A stretch of DNA of 64,000 bases. It comes from JBDXHU01 sp039989475. Its GTDB lineage: Bacteria; Pseudomonadota; Gammaproteobacteria; Pseudomonadales; Halieaceae. The DNA lies in the NCBI GenBank assembly GCA_039989475.1, contig JBDXHU010000002.1, positions 124,001 to 188,000 of the forward strand. The letters run 5' to 3'. Numbering within the stretch: position 1 is the first letter of the stretch; each line of letters begins with the position of its first letter. A model generated the notes under the pieces. That model did not search any database and had not been told where the DNA came from. It worked only from the letters and a program-made list of their open reading frames with translations. The position numbers and the translations under genes are program-made. This document shows, piece after piece, positions 34,101 through 42,598 of this stretch.

Positions 34101-34192
34101 AAGCCCAGCCATTCACTAGCCATGATCAGGCTGAGGGTGAGCATCAATATGCCAAAGCTGACGCGGGCTATCGGGCTGACGGTAATTTTCAT
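31148..34192 (-). CDS. Membrane sensor PAS / GGDEF / degenerate GGDEF / EAL protein
   Basis: A 1,014-residue protein. Two membrane helices (about 8-28 and 158-180) enclose a periplasmic sensor, followed by a PAS domain (about 195-310), a coiled coil and a GGDEF domain with ARYGGEEF (about 413) and metal site DIDHFKRVNDNYGH; RKCD five residues before it is a likely I-site. A second GGDEF domain is degenerate (LNDGEFGILLS). The EAL domain has ESL in place of EAL but keeps the DDFGTGYSALSYL loop and the LKVDRAFV segment. It could make and break c-di-GMP. It lies 31 bases after the giant-protein gene on the same strand, so the two are probably one operon. Confidence 0.93.
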   Translation of the reverse strand: MKITVSPIARVSFGILMLTLSLIMASEWLGLIPNAGQLEIENRKKFSENLAIQLSSLATGGDERHIRTTLEALVNRNEDVVSAAFRSQPSGLDIETQAHERNLSGDMDERLTRNHITVPIFKGSERWGAVEVQFAEGKAAWLPGIFDNNFITFLAFLSISGFVLYSLFLKRTMRELDPSNVIPPRVRAAFDALAEGVLILDEDGNIVLANSAFANRSSLNPSKLVGTNAADLNWSPYQQDHHIVKEKLPWSRVIRSGKEVTGSKLTIHARADAERSYAVNCTPLSDDANRLKGVIATFDDLTELEKKNVALSKTLIELKKSKTAVDQKTKELEYLATRDPLTNCLNRRAFGEKYQELFNEAQSQDNNLICIMIDIDHFKRVNDNYGHSMGDKVIKFMAETVQANIRKCDLLARYGGEEFCVILDNSGVEQAVAVAERMRKAVKSGDPRRFTSTLHITASFGIASLADGVKNGDELVNNADKALYLAKESGRNKVLVWDESADNQAGVEPIEEPGTPEQPAQPEQDLSYQVTEASTAADYGLLQKRIKELERVTEEKAQQLDRYFSHDSLTKLPTRELFADRVEQALLRAQRTHCVAAVLSLGLDDLGRINATLGHEYAEKMLVETARRLNHVLRATDSVSQMFDAEDPAAVSKLNDGEFGILLSAAKNNKSITWIVKRIFDALHEPFYINDHAFNISSNIGIGVYPTDGTNAKVLIKKASVSRYYAEKLPGSNNVEYFSEDINQMSKEQLHIESQLSDAIENNEFVVYYQPKVDLRAGFICGFESLVRWQHPKRGILPPSEFIDIAEQTRLINVIGEWVLRESCKQLRIFERHCDFKPSIAVNLSPVQLSQPDLVERIGEILEETGVEPYRLELELTESCLMENLDTALDSLAQLQARGMKISVDDFGTGYSALSYLRSLPIDCLKVDRAFVADIDTNSHDHAIITAIISMAKALDLKIVAEGVETPNQLEALMAMNCDTAQGYLFSRPVPAKDAIKLLEQPLEEQHYAEVAYK

Positions 34193-34223
34193 AATTTATT
34201 CACCAATTCAGGTCGTGAACAGC

Positions 34224-37200
34224 TCAGTTTTTTGCAAATAGCATTTCGATCCTGTCACGCAACTGTTCGGGGTCCTGTTCCGGTTCTCGCTTTGCCGATT
34301 TTTCTTTACCTGATTCAGACCCATCTGCCGCTTTCTTCTTCAACACCGGCAAGGGATCGTAGGCACCCCATAATGGCATTCCTGAGATAAGGCTGGCGAC
34401 CAAAGCGCCACCGCGCAGCATGTACGCTGTGGTTCCGGCGACCAAACCCAGGCCTGTGGATCCCACTACCTGTACGACGAGTTCCTGCGCTGCCTCTTCC
34501 GAATTATCGGCAGATCCCTCGATTTCTTGATTCATTGCCTCGATTGCCTGCCACATCTCGTGATTATTCAGTACAGCACTGATGTGCCTCGTATCTACTT
34601 TTTCATTCCCCCGGGCGATCAGGTCGTCGAGGTCGAGTTGATTGGGCGAAATTTTGGCGCTGGCAGTCTCATCGGCACGAATGGGGTCGCCAATTTGAAG
34701 TGCAGTTCCGATCACCTCCGCCCAGTCCTCTTCCTCGGCGGCGAGGATCATCTCCACAATCGTTTCTGCTTGCTCCACGGCCTCCTCAGCCTCCTCAGCC
34801 TCCTCAGTCTGGGGCGGAGTTTGGCTTCCTCTGCCCGCCGTCATTTGCACTTCTTCCTCGCTCGATTCCGAGCGGGAGAGTATCTCGGCGGTATTGGAGC
34901 TGCTGTCCGTGCTGCTTTGGACTGGATTTGTTGGCGTAATCTCCCTGGAGTCATCGGTTGGCTGTTCAGTTGGTGCGGGAACTTCCGCTTCGGATTCTCT
35001 ACTTGACGCTGCAGCAGCCAGAAGAGCCTCGCTCGCCTGTTTTTCTGAGTCCTGTCCAGCCTCCTCAATTGGTTCATTCTGCACTGTCTGCTGCGATTCC
35101 TCGGGCACTGGCTCCGGTTCCGGGGTGGGTGCGGGAGCAGGCTCAGGTTCGGGCTCGGGTGCAGGTTCGGGCTCGGGTGCAGGTTCGGGTTCCGGCTCGG
35201 GTGCAGGTTCAGGTTCCGGCTCGGGTGCAGCGCTGACCGCTACCGTCGAACTGCTGGCCACGTTTTCTGGTGTTCCGTGGTCGTCCGTGTAGGCGGCTTG
35301 GACGCTGATAGCCGAACCAACGTCGGTGCCACCGGTCGAATAGCTCGTTCCCGTAGCGCCGCCTATGGCAACACCATCCTTGTACCACTGGTAGCTCACT
35401 GGTCCACTGAGCCCATCCGCGTCGCTAAGGGTATTAGAAACCGTCAGCACATCCCCTGCTGCTGGAGACATATTGTTAATCGATACAAGACCGCCAGGCG
35501 CATCATTGAGATTGGATACGGGTCCTGCCCCAGCACTGCTGACCAGTTCGGGATTGCCGCCACCGTCGGTGTAGCTGGCATCGACCGTAATCGTGGTGCC
35601 GACATCGGCCTGGGTCAGGGTATAAGTCGAGCCTGTCGCGCCTCCGATATCGACGCCGTCGCGTAGCCACTGGTAGGAGATCGCACCGAGTCCATCAGCA
35701 TCAGCCAGGGTATTGGAGGCAGTCAACACCTGGTCCTCGGTCAGTGTGCCAGCAATGCTTACTGATCCCGTCGGGGCATTATTGACATTGCTGACAGGCG
35801 CCGTGTTCGCACTGCTCACCACTTCCGGCGTTCCGAGATCGTCAGTGTAGCTGGCATCCACCCGGATAACGCCGCCGACATCTCCGGGTGTGAGTGTGTA
35901 AGTCGAACTGGTAGCACCACCGATGGCGACCCCGTCCTTGTACCATTGGTAATTGATGGGGCCACTCTGGCCGTCTTCGTCAGCCAGGGTATTGGAGGCC
36001 GTCAGGGTGCCGCCCTCGGCAGGGCTCATATTGTCAATGGCGACACTGCCGGTGGGCGCATCATTCAGGTTGGTGATCACGGCGGTCTGGGCGCTCAGCA
36101 GGGGACCTTCCGCTGTACTCTCACCATCGGTGTAACTCACTTCCACGGTGATCCGGGCACCGACATCGGTCTGGGTCAGGGTGTAAGTACCGCCCGTGGC
36201 GCCACCGATATCGACGCCATCACGCTGCCACTGGTAGCTGAAGGCGCCCAATCCGTCCTCGTCACTGATGCCACCGGTATTGGCGGTGAGCACCTGGTCT
36301 TCCTGGGCGGTCCCGGAAATCGTCGGAACACCGACCGGTGCGTCATTCAAATTGGCAATCGGTCCTGCCCCGGCACTGCTCACCAGTTCAGGGGTACCCT
36401 CGCCGTCGGTGTAGCTGGCATCGACGGTAATGGTCGTGCCGACATCGCTCTGGGTCAGGGTGTAGGTCGAGCCTGTGGCACCACCAATATCGACACCGTC
36501 GCGTTGCCACTGGTAGGAGATGGCACCGAGACCGTCTTCATCGGCCAGGGTGTTTGACGCCGTTAATACCTGGTCTTCGGTCGGTGTGCCCGCAATATTT
36601 ACCGATCCTGTCGGCGCATCATTCAGATTGGTGACCACGGCGGTCTGGGCGCTGAGCAGCGGTCCTTCCGCTGTACTCTCGCCGTCGGTATAACTGACTT
36701 CCACCGTGATCCGGGCACCGACATCGGTCTGGGTGAGGGTGTAAGTGCCGCCGGTGGCGCCACCGATATCGACGCCATCACGCTGCCATTGGTAGCTAAA
36801 GGCGCCCAATCCATCCTCATCGGAAATGCCGCCGGTATTGGCGGTCAATACCTGGTCTTCCTGGGCCGTCCCGGAAATCGTCGGAACACCGACCGGTGCG
36901 TCATTCAAATTGGCAATCGGACCCGCACCGGCGCTGCTGACCAACTCCGTGTTGCTTCCACCATCGACGTAGCTGGCATCGACTGAAATGTTTGATCCCA
37001 CATCAGCCTGGGTCAGGGTGTAGGTCGAGCCTGTGGCACCACCAATATCGACCCCATCACGTTGCCACTGGTAACTGATGGCGCCGAGCCCATCCAGGTC
37101 GGCCAGGGTGTTGGAAGCGGTGAGCACCTGTTCTTCGGTAGTGGTGCCGGTAATGCTTACCGAGCCGGTGGGAGCGTTGTTGGTATTGCTAACAGGCGCC

Positions 37201-40200
37201 GTGTTTCCGCTGCTTACCGTCTCTGGTGTTCCCTGGTCGTCACTGTAGCTCGCGTCGACCCGGATAACGCCACCCACGTCACCAGGAGTTAGCGTGTAAG
37301 TGGGGTTGGTGGCCCCGCCAATAGCGATGCCGTCTTTGTACCACTGATAGCTGATGGCGCCGCTCAGGCCGTCTTCATCCGCAAGGGTATTAGATGCAGT
37401 CAGTGTGCCGCCTTCGGCGGGGCTCATATTGTCGATGGCAACACTGCCAGTTGGGGCGTCATTGAGATTGGCAACCGGCCCCACGCCGGCACTGCTCACC
37501 AGGTGGGCATTGCTGTAAGCATCGGTATAACGGGCATCAGCGGTGATGGTTGAACCGACATCCGCCTGGGTCAGGGTGTAGGTCGAGCCCGTGGCCCCGC
37601 CAATATCGACGCCATCGCGCTGCCACTGGTAGGTAATCGTGCCAATGCCGTCCTCATCCGCCAGGGTGTTGGACGCGGTCAATATGGAATCTTCCGTGGT
37701 TGTGCCGCTGATAGACACCGACCCGGTGGGAGCATCATTGAGATTGGTGACCACTGCCGTCTGGGTACTCAGCAGCGGACCTTCCGGGGTACTCTCGCCA
37801 TCGGTGTAACTCACTTCCACGGTGATCCGGGCACCGACATCGGTCTGGGTCAGGGTGTAAGTGCTGCCGGTGGCGCCACCGATATCGACGCCGTCACGTT
37901 GCCATTGGTAGCTGAAGGCACCGAGACCGTCTTCGTCACTGATACCACCGGTATTGGCGGTCAATACCTGGTCTTCCTGGGCGGTACCGGAAATGGTCGG
38001 AACGCCCACGGGCGCATCGTTGAGATTGGTGACGATCGCGGTCTGGGCACTCAGAAGAGGCCCTTCCGGGGTACTCTCACCATCGGTGTAACTCACTTCC
38101 ACGGTGATCCGGGCACCGACATCGGTCTGGGTCAGGGTGTAAGTGCCGCCTGTCGCACCACCGATATCCACCCCGTCACGCTGCCACTGGTAGCTGAAGG
38201 CGCCCAATCCATCCTCATCGGAAATGCCGCCGGTGTTGGCGGTCAGCACCTGGTCTTCCTGGGCCGTCCCGGAAATGGTCGGTACACCGACAGGGGCATC
38301 GTTCAGATTGGTGACCACGGCGGTCTGGGCGCTCAGCAGCGGACCTTCCGGGGTGCTCTCACCATCGGTGTAACTCACTTCCACGGTGATCCGGGCACCG
38401 ACATCGGTCTGGGTCAGGGTGTAAGTACCGCCCGTGGCGCCACCGATATCGACGCCGTCACGTTGCCATTGGTAGCTGAAGGTACCCAATCCATCCTCAT
38501 CGGAAATGCCGCCGGTATTGGCGGTCAGCACCTGGTCTTCCTGGGCTGTCCCGGAAATCGTCGGGATACCCACCGGGGCGTCGTTCAGATTAGCAATCGG
38601 GCCTGCCCCCGCACTGCTCACCAGTTCCGGGGTGCCCTCACCGTCGGTGTAGCTGGCATCGACGGTAATGGTGGAACCGACATCGGTCTGGGTCAGGGTA
38701 TAGGTGGAACCGGTCGCGCCGCCGATATCCACGCCATCGCGCTGCCACTGGTAGCTGATCGCACCCAGGCCGTCTTCGTCCGCCAGGGTGTTGGAGGCGG
38801 TGAGAACCTGGTCTTCCGTCGGCGTCCCCGCAATGTTCACACTGCCGGTGGGGGCATCGTTGAGGTTGGTGACCACCGCGGTCTGGGCGCTGAGCAGCGG
38901 TCCTTCGGGTGTACTCTCACCATCGGTGTAACTCACTTCCACCGTGATCTGGGCGCCGACATCGGCCTGGGTCAGGGTGTAAGTGCCGCCTGTCGCACCA
39001 CCGATATCCACCCCGTCACGCTGCCACTGGTAGCTAAAGGCACCTAATCCATCCTCATCGGAAATGCCGCCGGTATTGGCGGTCAGCACCTGGTCTTCCT
39101 GGGCCGTCCCGGAAATGGTCGGAACGCCCACAGGCGCATCGTTCAGGTTGGTGACCACGGCGGTCTGGGCGCTCAGCAGCGGACCTTCCGGGGTACTCTC
39201 ACCATCGGTGTAACTCACTTCCACCGTGATCTGGGCACCGACATCGGTCTGGGTCAGGGTGTAAGTGCCGCCTGTCGCACTACCGATATCCACCCCGTCA
39301 CGCTGCCACTGGTAGCTAAAGGCACCGAGGCCGTCTTCATCGGAAATACCGCCGGTATTGGCGGTGAGTACCTGGTCTTCCTGGGCCGTCCCGGAAATGG
39401 TTGGAACTCCCACAGGGGCATCGTTCAGGTTGGAGATGGGCCCAACCCCGGCGCTGCTCACCTGTTCCAGTACCCCCAACCCGTCCGTGTAACTGGCATC
39501 TACGGTAATCGTGGTACCCACATCGGTCTGTGCCAGCGTGTAGGTGCTTCCCGTGGCGCCGCCGATATCGACCCCGTCGCGCTGCCATTGGTAGGAGATC
39601 GTGCCGAGTCCATCTCGATCAGCCAGGGTATTGGATGCAGTAAGTACCTGGTCTTCAGTCGACGTACCGCTGATGCTGACGGTGCCAGTGGGTTCGCTGT
39701 TGATGTAGACCTGGTGATTCGGGGTAAACGTGGTGAACCACGGATTGTTCAGGCCGCCACTGGTTGGCACATAGATATCCGGCGTGCCCGGCGCCGCGAG
39801 GTCGTAACGAAGTACCTGATTGACGGTGGTCAGGTATAGCTTGCCATCCGGGCCGAAGGCGAGGCCGGTTGGTCCGTCAGGCCAACCTGTGCCGGTTTTA
39901 CCGGGTGTGGCAAAGATGCTTCCAGCAGGGCTGGGCCCTGACAAGTCGTATTTGAGTATGCTGCCGCCGGTGCGGGCGACATAGAGGTTGCCGTCGGGGC
40001 CGAAGGCAAACTGCTCGGTTCGCTCGCCGGCCCCATCGGGCGGGCTTGCCCAGGCCGCGTCGTCGGTCCAGGTGTTGTCCGAAATGTCATGCTTGTAGAT
40101 GACTCCCGAGGAGACGTACTTGCCGATATAGAGGGATCCATCGGTGCCAAAAGCCATTTCTTCCGGGGTATAGCTCAAGGTCCAGCTGTCGACGTTGATG

Positions 40201-42362
40201 ATGTTGGCAGGGTCGGAGACATCGTAGCTTTTGACCCACTTGGAGTCGCTCAAAGCATAGAGCAGGCCGTCCGGCCCGAAATCGATGGACACAAAATGGT
40301 TAGGGGTGGTGATCTCAAAGGTGAGGTCCTGATTGCCCGTACCCTGGTCAAAGCGCACGATATTCTGCGACTGGTAACCGGTGGCATAGATGTAACCATC
40401 CGGCCCAACAATGACGTCGCCGGCCCAGTCGAGGTCTGAGGGTGTCGCCGTGTTAATGGTCTGGCGATTGGCCCAGTCAGCCTGGCCCGTAGCCGGGTCG
40501 TAGGCGTAGCGCAGGATGTAGCCGTCGGTACCGCTGGCCGCGTTAGCCACCAGCAGGGCCGAATCGTAATAAACGCCATCGGCATCCACTGCAGACACGG
40601 TCACATTATTGGTAAAGCCCGCGTTTAAATATTCATGTGTAACACTGGATGGGTCGCCGACGACAGTGTCGATATCCCCATCACCCCAGTTGATGGTCCA
40701 GCTTGTGGCGTCTTCATCGACGCTCAGGTTAAGGGTATAGGTCGCACCGGCCTCGACGTTCAGATTACCAGTGGCGCTGATGGCTGATATCGCCACGTTG
40801 TCGACGGTGACACTGATGGTCTGGGTGTCGGTACCGGTATTGCCGTCATTTGCCTGCACAATGACTTCGTAGACATTGTCCCCGTCGAAATCCAGCTTGT
40901 TTTCATAGTCCGGTGCGCTGCTGAACGCCAGAACACCATCGTTAAGGCCCAGGCTGAAGAACCCGGCATCGTCGCCGCCGACAATGGTGTAGGTAGGCGT
41001 ATCAAGATCGGCGTCGGTGGCGGTAACGGTTGTCACGGCGGTGATGTTCTCGTTCACATTGATGGCAGCAGTGGGCCCGCTGCCATTGGAGGTGATCACA
41101 GGTGCTGCATTGCTGGCTTGGATTATCTTGAACGCAGCAGCTTTGCCTGCCTCCGGAGTACCGTCCTTGTCGACGACATCGCCGTTGGTGTAGCTGCTTG
41201 ATGTGTCAACACCCAGATGCACCTTGCCATCGCCATCGCTATCAACCTGGATGTAATAAGTGGTGTTATCGTTGAGCGTTGCCGAGCCGATATCCAGGCT
41301 CACCCAGGCTTCACTCACGGCCAGGCTATCGCTGGAAATGTCAGCGGTGCCAAGTACCGTGCCGTTCCAACTGTCGCGCAGGGATACGGTGATAGTCTGA
41401 CCGGCAGTAGCATCTGCCTCCTTGTACAGCACCAACTCGATTTTGTTGACTTCATAGGTGGCGCCGGGGCTGTCATTGGAAAATGTCTGGCCCCATGACT
41501 GACCTGATTTTACCTCGTATGCATTGTCGGCCAGGGCGGCGAAACCGGGATCGTAGGTTTCCAGGCTTACATCAACCAGCACGCCTTGCCAATTTTCCTG
41601 CAGCTTCGCGTTGAACACGGAGTCTGCTTCAATCAGACCAGTCTGATGCTCCAGATCATAATCGCCGCCTAGCTCTGCACTGCCGGTGAGGTCATCGGAG
41701 GCTGCGATGTCGGCGCGTGTGAGGAAGGCCAACTGCTCTATCAGCAATTGCCCATCCTCCGAGGCAGCAAGGTTGCAGCCGTAGATCAGGACATCGGCAT
41801 CGGTATCCAGAAACTGGTTCCATGACTGCAATTGGTACTGGTGATCCCCGAGGTTGTAGGCGCTTAGCTCGCTGTTACCCAGGTTCAAGTGGCCCGCGTC
41901 ACCGTGGGAGACCAGATGCAGCGCATCGACATCCTGGCGTTCCTCTAGCGCCTCGGTAATCTGGGTGATTCCATCGCGCTCATTGTCCAGCAGGATGACT
42001 TCAATCTCGCGGCGATCGTCCTGCTCTGCCATGATGCCATCGACTAGTTGCTGGTAGTCTGGTGTGTCGGTATCGACAAACACCAATTCCAGGCGTCGCT
42101 CCAGGGTTTCGGCCTGGTTTTCGGTTTGCTGGAGGGGCTCGAGTTGATCGTCGAGTACTACATCGGTGACACCCTGTTGAGGGTCAAAGATATCAGGAGT
42201 AAACACACCGGCAGCGTCCGCGGAAAATAATAGCCGCGGTTCCAGTTCCTCAAGCATAAGGCGGCTGGCCCGCTTTGTCTCGGAACGCTTGGGCCTGCTA
42301 TTTTTGCTCGTTTTTTCCACGCTACGTCCCTGGGTTACTGGTCTCAAGGAATACCTATTCAC
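34224..42362 (-). CDS. Giant LEPR-motif/DUF4347 surface protein with sixteen Ig-like repeats
   Basis: A 2,712-residue protein. A basic N-terminus (1-36) is followed by the motif LEELEPRLLFSADA (37-50), the LEPR-XLL sorting-type motif of very large surface proteins; no classical signal peptide is seen. Then DUF4347 (about 90-260, DVLIYGCNLAAS), a beta-sandwich region (about 265-410), a cadherin-like domain (about 420-520), a PKD-like domain, a beta-propeller of NHL/SMP type (about 610-880, repeated FGPDGxLY), sixteen Ig-like repeats (about 888-2374), a PEPEPAPEP-rich stalk (about 2374-2421), an acidic linker, two hydrophobic segments (about 2630-2662) and a charged tail. Start GTG 42362; no clear ribosome site. 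It is probably the substrate of the convergent export operon and an adhesin (inference). Confidence 0.9.
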   Translation of the reverse strand: MNRYSLRPVTQGRSVEKTSKNSRPKRSETKRASRLMLEELEPRLLFSADAAGVFTPDIFDPQQGVTDVVLDDQLEPLQQTENQAETLERRLELVFVDTDTPDYQQLVDGIMAEQDDRREIEVILLDNERDGITQITEALEERQDVDALHLVSHGDAGHLNLGNSELSAYNLGDHQYQLQSWNQFLDTDADVLIYGCNLAASEDGQLLIEQLAFLTRADIAASDDLTGSAELGGDYDLEHQTGLIEADSVFNAKLQENWQGVLVDVSLETYDPGFAALADNAYEVKSGQSWGQTFSNDSPGATYEVNKIELVLYKEADATAGQTITVSLRDSWNGTVLGTADISSDSLAVSEAWVSLDIGSATLNDNTTYYIQVDSDGDGKVHLGVDTSSSYTNGDVVDKDGTPEAGKAAAFKIIQASNAAPVITSNGSGPTAAINVNENITAVTTVTATDADLDTPTYTIVGGDDAGFFSLGLNDGVLAFSSAPDYENKLDFDGDNVYEVIVQANDGNTGTDTQTISVTVDNVAISAISATGNLNVEAGATYTLNLSVDEDATSWTINWGDGDIDTVVGDPSSVTHEYLNAGFTNNVTVSAVDADGVYYDSALLVANAASGTDGYILRYAYDPATGQADWANRQTINTATPSDLDWAGDVIVGPDGYIYATGYQSQNIVRFDQGTGNQDLTFEITTPNHFVSIDFGPDGLLYALSDSKWVKSYDVSDPANIINVDSWTLSYTPEEMAFGTDGSLYIGKYVSSGVIYKHDISDNTWTDDAAWASPPDGAGERTEQFAFGPDGNLYVARTGGSILKYDLSGPSPAGSIFATPGKTGTGWPDGPTGLAFGPDGKLYLTTVNQVLRYDLAAPGTPDIYVPTSGGLNNPWFTTFTPNHQVYINSEPTGTVSISGTSTEDQVLTASNTLADRDGLGTISYQWQRDGVDIGGATGSTYTLAQTDVGTTITVDASYTDGLGVLEQVSSAGVGPISNLNDAPVGVPTISGTAQEDQVLTANTGGISDEDGLGAFSYQWQRDGVDIGSATGGTYTLTQTDVGAQITVEVSYTDGESTPEGPLLSAQTAVVTNLNDAPVGVPTISGTAQEDQVLTANTGGISDEDGLGAFSYQWQRDGVDIGGATGGTYTLTQADVGAQITVEVSYTDGESTPEGPLLSAQTAVVTNLNDAPTGSVNIAGTPTEDQVLTASNTLADEDGLGAISYQWQRDGVDIGGATGSTYTLTQTDVGSTITVDASYTDGEGTPELVSSAGAGPIANLNDAPVGIPTISGTAQEDQVLTANTGGISDEDGLGTFSYQWQRDGVDIGGATGGTYTLTQTDVGARITVEVSYTDGESTPEGPLLSAQTAVVTNLNDAPVGVPTISGTAQEDQVLTANTGGISDEDGLGAFSYQWQRDGVDIGGATGGTYTLTQTDVGARITVEVSYTDGESTPEGPLLSAQTAIVTNLNDAPVGVPTISGTAQEDQVLTANTGGISDEDGLGAFSYQWQRDGVDIGGATGSTYTLTQTDVGARITVEVSYTDGESTPEGPLLSTQTAVVTNLNDAPTGSVSISGTTTEDSILTASNTLADEDGIGTITYQWQRDGVDIGGATGSTYTLTQADVGSTITADARYTDAYSNAHLVSSAGVGPVANLNDAPTGSVAIDNMSPAEGGTLTASNTLADEDGLSGAISYQWYKDGIAIGGATNPTYTLTPGDVGGVIRVDASYSDDQGTPETVSSGNTAPVSNTNNAPTGSVSITGTTTEEQVLTASNTLADLDGLGAISYQWQRDGVDIGGATGSTYTLTQADVGSNISVDASYVDGGSNTELVSSAGAGPIANLNDAPVGVPTISGTAQEDQVLTANTGGISDEDGLGAFSYQWQRDGVDIGGATGGTYTLTQTDVGARITVEVSYTDGESTAEGPLLSAQTAVVTNLNDAPTGSVNIAGTPTEDQVLTASNTLADEDGLGAISYQWQRDGVDIGGATGSTYTLTQSDVGTTITVDASYTDGEGTPELVSSAGAGPIANLNDAPVGVPTISGTAQEDQVLTANTGGISDEDGLGAFSYQWQRDGVDIGGATGGTYTLTQTDVGARITVEVSYTDGESTAEGPLLSAQTAVITNLNDAPTGSVAIDNMSPAEGGTLTASNTLADEDGQSGPINYQWYKDGVAIGGATSSTYTLTPGDVGGVIRVDASYTDDLGTPEVVSSANTAPVSNVNNAPTGSVSIAGTLTEDQVLTASNTLADADGLGAISYQWLRDGVDIGGATGSTYTLTQADVGTTITVDASYTDGGGNPELVSSAGAGPVSNLNDAPGGLVSINNMSPAAGDVLTVSNTLSDADGLSGPVSYQWYKDGVAIGGATGTSYSTGGTDVGSAISVQAAYTDDHGTPENVASSSTVAVSAAPEPEPEPAPEPEPEPAPEPEPAPEPEPEPAPAPTPEPEPVPEESQQTVQNEPIEEAGQDSEKQASEALLAAAASSRESEAEVPAPTEQPTDDSREITPTNPVQSSTDSSSNTAEILSRSESSEEEVQMTAGRGSQTPPQTEEAEEAEEAVEQAETIVEMILAAEEEDWAEVIGTALQIGDPIRADETASAKISPNQLDLDDLIARGNEKVDTRHISAVLNNHEMWQAIEAMNQEIEGSADNSEEAAQELVVQVVGSTGLGLVAGTTAYMLRGGALVASLISGMPLWGAYDPLPVLKKKAADGSESGKEKSAKREPEQDPEQLRDRIEMLFAKN
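35100..35235 (-). repeat. Pro-Glu-Ala low-complexity stalk of the giant protein
   Basis: GGTTCGGGCTCGGGTGCA-type units encode a run of alternating PEPEPAPEP residues. They lie between the last Ig-like repeat and the acidic linker. Such stalks stay extended and often span the peptidoglycan. It is not an exosortase PEP-CTERM signal. Confidence 0.85.
35240..39700 (-). repeat. Sixteen tandem Ig-like repeats of about 93 codons in the giant gene
   Basis: Each unit has the core YQWxRDGVDIGGATGxTYTL and ends NLNDAP. Three subtypes are visible: V (PVGVPTISGTAQEDQVL..., seven copies), S (TGSVxIxGTxTEDQVLTASN, six) and N (NNMSP/DNMSPAEGG with YQWYKDG, three), in the order S V V S V V V S N S V S V N S N. 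Copies of the V subtype are nearly identical in DNA, so recombination or slippage is likely and short-read assembly here is risky. Confidence 0.93.
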
Positions 42363-42580
42363 ATACTTTATCGGTACACATCTGCGTAGCTTTAGCCGTG
42401 CTGGTGTTATTGTGAGTAATGGTTCACAGTTATGCGGTTCGAAACTGCCATAAAGTGGCCATTTTTGACCAAAGAGCCCTGACGGGAGCTTTGTTAATAT
42501 TTCTGCTGGAGAATAGGCGCGGTGAGTCCCCCTGTGGCTTTCTGCGTATGTAGTGTTATAGGAAGCTGATTTAGACAGCG
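42363..42580. promoter_or_regulatory. Divergent upstream region of the giant gene and the copper monooxygenase
   Basis: A 218-base A+T-rich gap between the giant-gene start (leftward) and the monooxygenase start (rightward). Both promoters must lie here. I see no convincing consensus promoter or operator; TAGGAAG near 42559 is too far from ATG 42599 to be its ribosome site. Confidence 0.35.
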
Positions 42581-42598
42581 ATGCGTGCAGTGAGAATT

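Noticed and set aside
35100..35235. A PEP-CTERM exosortase signal suggested by the PEPEP run
   Set aside because: The run is a repeated stalk 290 residues before the C-terminus and is not followed by a single helix with a short basic end; no exosortase is present.
35946..36557. A 203-codon plus-strand frame in the same repeat region
   Set aside because: The same antisense periodic artefact as above.
37899..39047. A 382-codon open frame on the plus strand inside the giant gene's repeats
   Set aside because: It is an antisense shadow: the repeat DNA gives the same open pattern in every unit and the product is a periodic low-information sequence. The minus-strand frame has clear domains.
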